39,540 nucleotides of DNA, taken from positions 1-39,540 of the forward strand of contig JAFTXK010000082.1 of assembly GCA_017461635.1 (NCBI GenBank), in the 5' to 3' direction. Below, piece after piece: positions 33,211 through 39,540 of the stretch (its first letter is position 1; each line of letters begins with the position of its first letter). Source of the DNA: Clostridia bacterium (GTDB taxonomy: Bacteria > Bacillota > Clostridia > Oscillospirales > CAG-272). A program made the translations under genes and the position numbers. The notes beneath the pieces were generated by a model that worked only from the letters and a program-made list of their open reading frames with translations, made no database searches and was not told where the DNA came from.

Positions 33211-34446
33211 TTATTTTTCGGTTTTATATTTTGAGCTTCCTATAGAATCAGCATAAGCCTTTGCCGCCTGCTCGGTCTTATTTTCACCGAAGCGGTAATA
33301 GATATTATTTTTTATATCATTTGGCAAATACTGTTGATTCACATAATGGTTATTATATTCATGAGGATATTTATATCCCTTGAAAAGAGGACTTTGAAGA
33401 TGCTTAGGACATTCAACTCCATAGCCTGCATTTACATCAGCCTCAGCCGCGGCAAGAGCCATATAAGCTGAATTTGATTTTGGTGCGGTGGAAAGCATGA
33501 GAGCCGCATTAATAAGAGGTATCCTTCCCTCGGGAAGACCAAGCTCAATGGCGGATTCACAGCATGAACGGGTTATCACAGCCGCCATAGGATAAGCAAG
33601 TCCTATATCCTCACTGGCTATAACCTGAAGCCTTCGGCATAGAGATAGAAGTTCTCCTGCCTTTACCAGCTTTGCAACATAAAATGCGGTTGCATCGGGA
33701 TCTGAACCTCTTATAGATTTTTGGAGACAGGAAAGCAGATCATAATGAGTATCATCATTAAAGCTTCCGTTTACGGGATTGAATGAATCAACGTCCTCTT
33801 TGGTCAGATTCTTCTCGGAAGCGTAAAATGCATTTTCAAGGACAACTATTGCGTGTCTTACATCTCCTTGAGTTATTTTTGCAATATATGTAAGAGTTTC
33901 ATCTGTGACAGTTTTGTTTTCTTTTGTAATTTCAAGAAGATAATTAAAGGCACGGCGGAGTGCAGGCACACATTCCTCTGCCTTTACCGGCTTGAATTCA
34001 AAAAGAGATGAACGAGAAATAATTGCATTATAAACATAAAAATAAGGATTTTCGGTAGTTGATGCAATCAGAGTTATCCTTCCGTCCTCAATATATTCAA
34101 GAAGTGACTGCTGCTGCTTACGGTTAAAATACTGTATCTCATCAAGATAAAGCAGTATTCCACCGCTTCCGAAAACATTATTTGTCTCGTTTGCTATATC
34201 CTTAACGTCCTGAAGAGAAGCAGTAGTTGCATTGAGACGGTGAAATACCATTCCGCTCTGCGCGGCAATGATAGATGCCGCTGTGGTCTTGCCCGTGCCG
34301 GGAGGTCCAAAGAATATCATATTGTTTATCCGTCCGCTCTCTACCATACGCCTGACAACACCGCGTTCGCCGAAAAGATGCTTTTGTCCTACGATATCAT
34401 CAAAGCTTTTCGGACGGAGCACGTCCGCTATCTGAGTGTTTCTCAT
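33211..34446 (-). CDS. rarA: Replication-associated recombination protein A (RarA/MgsA)
   Basis: A 411-residue clamp-loader-like AAA+ ATPase that acts at stalled replication forks. Walker A GPPGTGKT is at 47-54, Walker B LYLDEIQYF (family usually DEIHRF) near 100, and the sensor GEV-like segment STTENP near 130. The C-terminal MgsA domain carries RGSDPDATAFYVAKLV and PEGRIPLINAALMLSTAPKSNSAYMA. GGAGG precedes the ATG, and a consensus promoter lies at 34480-34508, divergent from dnaA. It stands where the rpmH-rnpA block usually flanks dnaA. Confidence 0.93.
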   Translation of the reverse strand: MRNTQIADVLRPKSFDDIVGQKHLFGERGVVRRMVESGRINNMIFFGPPGTGKTTAASIIAAQSGMVFHRLNATTASLQDVKDIANETNNVFGSGGILLYLDEIQYFNRKQQQSLLEYIEDGRITLIASTTENPYFYVYNAIISRSSLFEFKPVKAEECVPALRRAFNYLLEITKENKTVTDETLTYIAKITQGDVRHAIVVLENAFYASEKNLTKEDVDSFNPVNGSFNDDTHYDLLSCLQKSIRGSDPDATAFYVAKLVKAGELLSLCRRLQVIASEDIGLAYPMAAVITRSCCESAIELGLPEGRIPLINAALMLSTAPKSNSAYMALAAAEADVNAGYGVECPKHLQSPLFKGYKYPHEYNNHYVNQQYLPNDIKNNIYYRFGENKTEQAAKAYADSIGSSKYKTEK

Positions 34447-34479
34447 TTCTGCCTCCCTTGTTTTTTCTCTATAAATGAT

Positions 34480-34508
34480 ATTATAACAAAAATACGCCGA
34501 GATGTAAA
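34480..34508 (-). promoter_or_regulatory. Promoter of the rarA-mnmG-rsmG cluster
   Basis: Minus-strand TTTACA (complement of 34503-34508) and TATAAT (complement of 34480-34485) with 17 bases between. Confidence 0.8.
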
Positions 34509-34536
34509 GATAAAATTAAAAAATATGTTTAAATAC

Positions 34537-34565
34537 TTGCAATAAATATAATTACATGATATAAT
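34537..34565 (+). promoter_or_regulatory. dnaA promoter
   Basis: TTGCAA at 34537-34542 and TATAAT at 34560-34565, spacing 17, leaving a leader of about 55 bases before the dnaA ATG. I see no DnaA box of the oriC type in this short region. Confidence 0.65.
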
Positions 34566-34627
34566 ATATATAATTTATAGATTTTAACTTTACAAAAAAT
34601 ATAAAAATTCAAGAAAGGGAGAAAATA

Positions 34628-36040
34628 ATGTTCACATTAGATGACATCAGAGAGATCTGGAAAAGCGTTAAAAATGATTTTGAAACCGATTTTAATATTG
34701 CACCGTCTACCGCCGATCTTTGGTTTGGCGATCTAACTGTCGATTCTGTTGAAGACGGAAAAATAACTCTTGCCAGTGCTTCCGAATATAAAACTAAATT
34801 TATTAAAAATAAATATATGGGTATGATTGCCGAAGGCTTTGAAAATCACCTCGGTATAAGACCCGAAATCGAAGTATACTTCCCCGGAGATAAAAAAACA
34901 GAAGAAAACACTGAAACTGAAAATAAAGAAACACCCGAAGAAATAAAAAAAGAAAATCCCGAAAAGAAGATACCAAAATCAACCATGCTTCCGACCGTTA
35001 ATTTTGAATATACCTTTGATAACTTCATCGAAGGAAGCTCAAATACCTTTGCAAGAGCTGCTTGCTGGGCTGTTGCTAAGAATGTTGTTGAAGCTGAAGA
35101 GGGTAATACGGCTTCTCAGTATAATCCTCTTTTCCTTTACGGTCCCAGCGGTATAGGTAAGACCCATCTTATGTATGCAATTACAAATAAGATCAGAAGC
35201 GAAAAGCCTAATGCAACCATCATGTACATAAAGGGTGAGGACTTTACTAATCAGCTTATCGACAGCCTTGCCGTTCAGGGAATGGCTCAGTTCCGCGAAA
35301 AATACCGCCAGTGCGACATTCTCATGATCGATGATATTCAATTCATCGGAAGTAAGGTTGCAACACAGGAAGAGTTTTTTCACACTTTCAACGCACTTTA
35401 CGAAAATGAGAAGCAGATAATAATGACTTCAGACCGTTCTCCGAGAGAGATACCAGATCTTGAAAAACGTCTCGTAGGAAGATTTGAGATGGGTCTGCTT
35501 GCAGATATACAGCCTCCCGATCTCGAGCTTCGCATCGCTATAATCAAGAAAAAGGCGGAACAGGGAAATATTACTATTCCGGATGATGTACTTACCTTCC
35601 TTGCGGAAAATCTGAGATCAAATATCAGACAGATAGAAGGGGCTATAAAGAAGATCAGCGCCCTCAGCTTCCTTTCGGGCAAAAATATAACGATAGATCT
35701 TGCAAAAAGCCTGCTCCATGAGCTTCTCGGAGGAGCCGAGCCCGTAAGTGTTACGGTAGATAAGATATTCCTTTCTATCTACAAAAAATACGGCTTTACA
35801 AAGGAAGAGCTTACAGGCGCAAGAAGAACAAAGGAGCTTGCTCTTGCAAGGCACATTACTATATATTTGATACGTCAGATAACGGAAATGTCACTTCCAA
35901 ATATCGGCAAGATATTTAACAGAGACCATTCAACCGTAATGTCCTCTATCGATATCATCGAAAAGAAGATAAATACAGACAATATGCTTTCCATCGAGAT
36001 ATCCGAGCTAATCAAGGAAATAGAAACAGGAAACATATAA
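34628..36040 (+). CDS. dnaA: Chromosomal replication initiator protein DnaA
   Basis: A 470-residue DnaA that binds its boxes at oriC and opens the origin. Domain I spans about 1-85, followed by a low-complexity acidic linker (domain II, about 88-118, rich in Glu/Lys/Thr). The AAA+ domain starts at YTFDNFIEGSSN and carries Walker A GPSGIGKT (172-179) and Walker B ILMIDDIQFIG. Domain IV (about 375-470) holds the DnaA signature in GKIFNRDHSTVMSSI. GAAAGGGAG precedes the ATG. A weak AT-rich terminator (AAACAAAT/ATTTGTTT) follows at 36041-36063. Confidence 0.98.
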   Translation: MFTLDDIREIWKSVKNDFETDFNIAPSTADLWFGDLTVDSVEDGKITLASASEYKTKFIKNKYMGMIAEGFENHLGIRPEIEVYFPGDKKTEENTETENKETPEEIKKENPEKKIPKSTMLPTVNFEYTFDNFIEGSSNTFARAACWAVAKNVVEAEEGNTASQYNPLFLYGPSGIGKTHLMYAITNKIRSEKPNATIMYIKGEDFTNQLIDSLAVQGMAQFREKYRQCDILMIDDIQFIGSKVATQEEFFHTFNALYENEKQIIMTSDRSPREIPDLEKRLVGRFEMGLLADIQPPDLELRIAIIKKKAEQGNITIPDDVLTFLAENLRSNIRQIEGAIKKISALSFLSGKNITIDLAKSLLHELLGGAEPVSVTVDKIFLSIYKKYGFTKEELTGARRTKELALARHITIYLIRQITEMSLPNIGKIFNRDHSTVMSSIDIIEKKINTDNMLSIEISELIKEIETGNI

Positions 36041-36063
36041 AAACAAATTATTATTTGTTTTTT
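36041..36063 (+). terminator. Terminator after dnaA
   Basis: AAACAAAT (36041-36048) and ATTTGTTT (36053-36060) with a TATT loop and following TTTC, immediately after the dnaA stop. The stem is AT-rich, so termination may be partial. Confidence 0.55.
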
Positions 36064-36668
36064 CTCTCAAGATCGAAAAACTATGATATCAACAATCTTT
36101 CCTTATGAAATACATAATATTTTCAACATCTTATCAAAATTAATCAACAGTTTGAACATTTTGTTTTACCACATATTAAAAAACTGTTGAGATTAATTTG
36201 AAAACTCTTAAAATTCCAATAATTTCATAGGTTTTATTTTTCCACAGACAAAATATTAATTTTTTTTAAAAAACTTTTTTCAACAGACTTTTCAACATCA
36301 AAATAAAAAATTTCCACAAAATCCACATATTTTTAAACATCAAAAATTTCCACATATAACCGATTTTTTATCCTCTTTGACCAAAAGAAATGTTTAAAAT
36401 CAAGATCTCATACTTTTCCACATTCAACAAGTAACTTTTCTCTTACAAACAAACATATTTCCGAACATAAAAATTTAATCGGAAATTATCATGTTTTTTG
36501 ATAAAACTCATATAATTCAAAGCATTTGGAATTGAAAAAATCAACGAAATAGGAATTTCCACATTTTCCACAGTACCTAATAATATCATTACTTTTCTAT
36601 TCTTTCTATTCATGCTGTTCTTTCTATCGCATGCGCAAAAATTCATCTAAAGAAGGAGAAATAATAAA
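36064..36668 (+). other. Replication origin oriC
   Basis: The 600-base AT-rich gap between dnaA and dnaN is crowded with DnaA-box-like 9-mers, all in one orientation. TTTTCCACA occurs at 36238, 36414 and 36564; ATTTCCACA at 36310, 36346 and 36555; AAATCCACA at 36319; TTTACCACA at 36165. Related TTTTCAACA copies are at 36120, 36277 and 36289. Two boxes are directly adjacent (36555-36572), followed by an A/T stretch and a pyrimidine-rich region with three TCTTTCTAT-like 9-mers (about 36592-36629) before dnaN. No reverse-orientation box (TGTGGA) was seen. The location and boxes match oriC of Firmicutes, where the unwinding element lies on the dnaN side. Confidence 0.9.
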
Positions 36669-37820
36669 ATGAAAATAATTTTTTACAGATCTAAAGCGGC
36701 AAGCGCTATCGCTCCGCTTATGGCAACTGCCGTAAACCGTTCAACTCTCGCGGCTGTAGAGGGTATACTTATCGAAGCAAAAGCTCCGGATACAGTCATC
36801 CTTACCACCTATGATCTCGAAAAAGGTATGAGGACTACGGTCGAAGCCGAGGTTATTGAAGAAGGATATTTTGTTGTTAACGCTCAAAAATTCAATCAGG
36901 CACTCCATGTTATGGACAGCGATAAGATAACTCTCACAGTTGATGAAAAATTCAGAGCTACCATTACCAGCGGAAGAGCTAATATCAGTATGAATGCCCT
37001 TGACGGCGAGGATTTTCCCGCTGTTCCTTCTCTTAAGAGCGAAATGGGATTCTTTATACATCAGTCGGTCCTTCGCAAGATGCTTCTTAAAACTACCTAT
37101 GCTATGGGTACGGTCGATCAGAGACAGGTACTTAACGGATGCTTCGTTCATGTTGAAGATGATTCTATCATAATAGTTGCCTGCGATGGCTTCAAGCTGG
37201 CTACCTGCCGCAGAAAGGCTGATATTAAAAAGGGTAATGAAGAGGACAGATATATCAGTTATTCCTTTATATTGCCTGTAAAGACTGTTGCAGAGGTAAA
37301 TAAGCTTCTTTCTGATGATGAGGATGCCATAACAAGGATCTACCTTATGAGAAAGCATATAGTTTTTGAGATAGGTAATATCATATTCTTCTCCAGACTT
37401 ATAGAGGGAGAATACGTTGACTATGAACGCCTTATTATTTCAACTCATAAGATAACACTTGAAGCAGATAAGGACGAGCTTATGTCTGCTCTTGAGCGTG
37501 CGGCACTTATAACCGAAGAAAAGATAGCCGGAAGCGTTCGCTCTCATGTTAAGCTGAATGTTACAAATGAATATCTTGAGGTGTCTGCAAATTCCACAAA
37601 CGGCAGCTCTTATGATGAGGTCAAGATCGATCATACAGGTGAAGATGTAGTTATTGCATTCAATAACAGATATCTAATGGATTCGATCCGTTCCTGCGAT
37701 ACCGAGAAGGTCAGATTCTCTATCTCATCTCCCCTGACAGGAATGAATATCGAGCCTGTCGGCGAGGACGAGGGTGTTGAAGAGCTCTATATGCTCCAGC
37801 CCATAAGAATGAAGGACTAA
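36669..37820 (+). CDS. dnaN: DNA polymerase III beta subunit (sliding clamp)
   Basis: A 383-residue sliding clamp that tethers DNA polymerase III to DNA. The three-fold repeated clamp fold is present, with the first-domain phrase LAAVEGILIEA (about 27-37), the second-domain DQRQVLNGCFVHVEDDSIIIVACDGFKLA (about 152-180) and a C-terminal region GEDVVIAFNNRYLMDSIRS and a final MLQPIRMKD, where most clamps end in LMPMR. Slightly longer than typical (about 365-370) because of short insertions and a negatively charged stretch near the end. AAGGAG precedes the ATG. recF follows 32 bases later. Confidence 0.97.
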   Translation: MKIIFYRSKAASAIAPLMATAVNRSTLAAVEGILIEAKAPDTVILTTYDLEKGMRTTVEAEVIEEGYFVVNAQKFNQALHVMDSDKITLTVDEKFRATITSGRANISMNALDGEDFPAVPSLKSEMGFFIHQSVLRKMLLKTTYAMGTVDQRQVLNGCFVHVEDDSIIIVACDGFKLATCRRKADIKKGNEEDRYISYSFILPVKTVAEVNKLLSDDEDAITRIYLMRKHIVFEIGNIIFFSRLIEGEYVDYERLIISTHKITLEADKDELMSALERAALITEEKIAGSVRSHVKLNVTNEYLEVSANSTNGSSYDEVKIDHTGEDVVIAFNNRYLMDSIRSCDTEKVRFSISSPLTGMNIEPVGEDEGVEELYMLQPIRMKD

Positions 37821-37852
37821 AATAATTTACCGCCGAAATCGAGGTTTTTTCT

Positions 37853-38962
37853 ATGATCTGCAACTATATAAAACTGAAAAATTACAGAAATATAGAAGAA
37901 GCCGAGGTGTTTTTTGAAAACGGTGTGAATGTCCTTATTGGAGATAATGCTCAGGGAAAGACGAATCTTCTTGAAGGGATCTATACCTTCGCTCTCGGAA
38001 AAAGCTTCAGAGGAGCAAAGGAAGCGGATGTTATAAAATTCGGAGAGAATGAATCTTTGAGCATGATCGGATTTACAACAAATTCGAGAAGTGATATTCA
38101 GACGCTTAAAATAAGACTTCGCAAGGGCAGCCGCCGTCAGATAGAAATGAACGGTGTAAGGCTTGAAAGGCTTTCGGAGATGATAGGCTCATTCAGAGCA
38201 GTGCTTTTTTGCCCCGAGCATCTTTCTCTAATAAAAGAAGGACCTTCCATGAGGCGTAATTATCTCGATGTTGCCATATCTCAGTTCAGACCTGTTTATT
38301 TACGGTCTCTGCAGCGTTATCATGCGATACTTGAGCAGAGAAATAAGCTGATAAAGAATGCCGAGGATGATAGAGTGACCCTTGATGCTACGATAGGTCT
38401 TTGGTCTGAGCAGCTTGCTCATGAAGCGGCGGTCATAGCTAATTTTCGTTCAAAATATGTGAAAAAAGTCGGCGAAGAGGTTGCAAAATACTTCGAAAAA
38501 ATGACGGGAATGAGCGAGAAGGTAGAGATGCAGTATATAGGCTCTTCAAAACAGACAGAAGAAGAATACGGCGATATAAAGGCGATTGAAAATAGATATC
38601 TTCAGCTATTAACAGAAAATATTGACCGCGAGATCGGTGCTTCTTCAACTCTTTGGGGTATTCACAAGGATGATATAGAGATACTTATAAACGGAAAGAG
38701 TGCAAGAATGTTCGGTTCTCAGGGGCAGCAGAGATCATTGGCTCTTGCCATGAAGCTGGCAGAAGGGGATATATGCTTCTCTGAGACCGGTGACAGACCC
38801 GTTCTTCTGCTTGATGACGTACTGAGCGAGCTTGATGAAAAGAGAAGAAAATTTCTGCTTTCAAATGTCCGTGACAGGCAGGTTATAATAACAACCTGCG
38901 AAAAAACAGATTTTGGAGAAGCAAAAAGAATAAATGTTGAAGGCGGAAAATATTCTGTTTAA
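37853..38962 (+). CDS. recF: DNA replication and repair protein RecF
   Basis: A 369-residue SMC-like ATPase that loads RecA at gaps. Walker A GDNAQGKT is at 30-37 after LKNYRNIEEAEV. The ABC signature region GSQGQQRSLALAMKLAE is near 283-300, and Walker B LLLDDVLSELDEKRR near 320-335. ATG follows GAGG with eight bases between. It lies between dnaN and the RemB-type gene, as in most Firmicutes. Confidence 0.96.
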   Translation: MICNYIKLKNYRNIEEAEVFFENGVNVLIGDNAQGKTNLLEGIYTFALGKSFRGAKEADVIKFGENESLSMIGFTTNSRSDIQTLKIRLRKGSRRQIEMNGVRLERLSEMIGSFRAVLFCPEHLSLIKEGPSMRRNYLDVAISQFRPVYLRSLQRYHAILEQRNKLIKNAEDDRVTLDATIGLWSEQLAHEAAVIANFRSKYVKKVGEEVAKYFEKMTGMSEKVEMQYIGSSKQTEEEYGDIKAIENRYLQLLTENIDREIGASSTLWGIHKDDIEILINGKSARMFGSQGQQRSLALAMKLAEGDICFSETGDRPVLLLDDVLSELDEKRRKFLLSNVRDRQVIITTCEKTDFGEAKRINVEGGKYSV

Positions 38963-38976
38963 AATGGTAAAATAGT

Positions 38977-39039
38977 ATGATAATTATCTTAATATTTATT
39001 ATTATTGCTTTGATTATCGCGGCTCTCTTTAAAAGCTGA
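38977..39039 (+). CDS. Possible 20-residue hydrophobic peptide
   Basis: A short open frame between recF and the remB-type gene encodes MIIILIFIIIALIIAALFKS, a single predicted membrane segment with a basic C-terminal Lys. No good ribosome binding site precedes it (AAATGGTAAAATAGT). It could be a small membrane peptide or chance in AT-rich DNA. Confidence 0.25.
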   Translation: MIIILIFIIIALIIAALFKS

Positions 39040-39059
39040 TATATAAAGGAAGAAAAAAT

Positions 39060-39338
39060 ATGTATTTGCATGTCGGAAATAATAAGAATATCAGAGAAAA
39101 GAATATTATCGGAATTTTTGATACGGATAATGCAAGTATGTCTGCCGAAACAAGAAAATATCTGGTAGATGCTGAAAAGGAAGGTTTTCTTGAAGCGGCG
39201 TCGGAGGAGCTTCCTAAGTCTTTTATAGTTTATTCCGACCATGAAAGCGATTTTGCTGACAGGGGAAAATTCAAGATCTGCTTCTCTCAGCTCTCTTCGG
39301 TATCTCTTATAGGCAGACTTAAGAATTATTATGAATGA
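39060..39338 (+). CDS. remB: RemB/DUF370-family protein
   Basis: 92 residues of the DUF370 family that occurs between recF and gyrB in Firmicutes (called RemB in B. subtilis; its homologue RemA regulates biofilm genes). The sequence starts MYLHVGNNKNIREKNIIGIFD, matching the conserved GNN-IRxKDIIGIFD start of the family, and ends with a basic-aromatic helix SLIGRLKNYYE. AAAGGAAG precedes the ATG. It may bind DNA, as RemA does, but the exact role is not established. Confidence 0.88.
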   Translation: MYLHVGNNKNIREKNIIGIFDTDNASMSAETRKYLVDAEKEGFLEAASEELPKSFIVYSDHESDFADRGKFKICFSQLSSVSLIGRLKNYYE

Positions 39339-39425
39339 TTAAATGGTAAAAAAGTATAAAATAAAGAAAAATTAAATTTTCTATTACATATAAAAAACGA
39401 ACAGACAAACTGAAAGGATAAACAA

Positions 39426-39540
39426 ATGCAAAACAACGAAAATCACGTTTATGACGAAAGCCAAATACAGGTGCTGGAGGGCCTTGAAGCGGTCAGAAAG
39501 CGTCCCGGTATGTACATTGGCTCTACCTCAGAGAGAGGAC
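39426..39540 (+). CDS. gyrB: DNA gyrase subunit B, 5' part only
   Basis: The first 38 codons of GyrB, cut by the window end. After [20 protein letters not shown] it reads [14 protein letters not shown], the invariant N-terminal helix and loop of the GHKL ATPase domain. AAAGGATAA precedes the ATG. Its place after remB completes the dnaA-dnaN-recF-remB-gyrB order. Confidence 0.97.
   Translation, partial: MQNNENHVYDESQIQVLEGLEAVRKRPGMYIGSTSERG

Overview
The window is about 39.5 kb of a Gram-positive chromosome around its replication origin. The order dnaA-oriC-dnaN-recF-remB-gyrB is at the right end, with rsmG, mnmG, noc, soj (parA) and parB just to its left. Firmicutes features include Noc beside Soj/ParB, a RemB/DUF370 gene between recF and gyrB, canonical TTGACA-17-TATAAT promoters, GGAGG ribosome binding sites, tRNA genes that encode CCA, a TepA-type ClpP, and a PerR-like regulator next to rubrerythrin. 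These suggest an anaerobic, moderate-GC member of the Clostridia (Oscillospiraceae-like gut lineages would fit). The species cannot be fixed from this sequence alone.

Layout. 1-3155: the 3' end of an Amidase_6-type gene and a convergent PMCA-type calcium P-type ATPase. 3156-5640: a miniature inverted-repeat element in the leader of a Sel1-repeat gene, then a MIF-like tautomerase and a biotin ligase, ended by a strong terminator. 5659-7075: a GH43 glycosidase, an array of small hairpins and a CAT-anticodon tRNA. 7076-9357: an AT-rich two-gene cassette with a SAMHD1/dGTPase-like HD phosphohydrolase and a small winged-helix-like protein; it looks acquired and is the best candidate here for an undescribed system. 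9484-11932: TepA, a PerR-like regulator with its own operator, rubrerythrin and a lipoprotein. 12099-13964: recA-recX. 14020-15553: two lipoprotein genes (a cell-wall amidase and a DUF4358-like protein), the second preceded by another copy of the miniature element. 15606-19532: tRNA-Gln, aspS, DUF2752 protein, TM2 protein, TIM-barrel isomerase. 19607-24303: a translationally coupled araC-metH pair, divergent from a Gfo/Idh/MocA oxidoreductase. 24384-28923: a leftward cluster soj-parB-serS-membrane protein-MORN protein. 29263-30327: noc. 30393-34446: the leftward cluster rarA-mnmG-rsmG. 34537-39540: dnaA, oriC, dnaN, recF, remB and the start of gyrB.

How it works together. DnaA is expected to bind the many TTTTCCACA-type boxes between dnaA and dnaN. 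DnaN, RecF and GyrB supply replication and repair functions. Soj/ParB act on parS sites, of which two lie right after noc and a third, variant one lies after the MORN gene. Noc has the residues that separate Noc from ParB binding specificity. Genes near the origin mostly point away from it; noc is the exception, reading towards it. Further left, recA, aspS and the tepA-perR-rbr group face the fork. The usual rpmH-rnpA-yidC-jag-mnmE block next to dnaA is absent, and rarA occupies that position.
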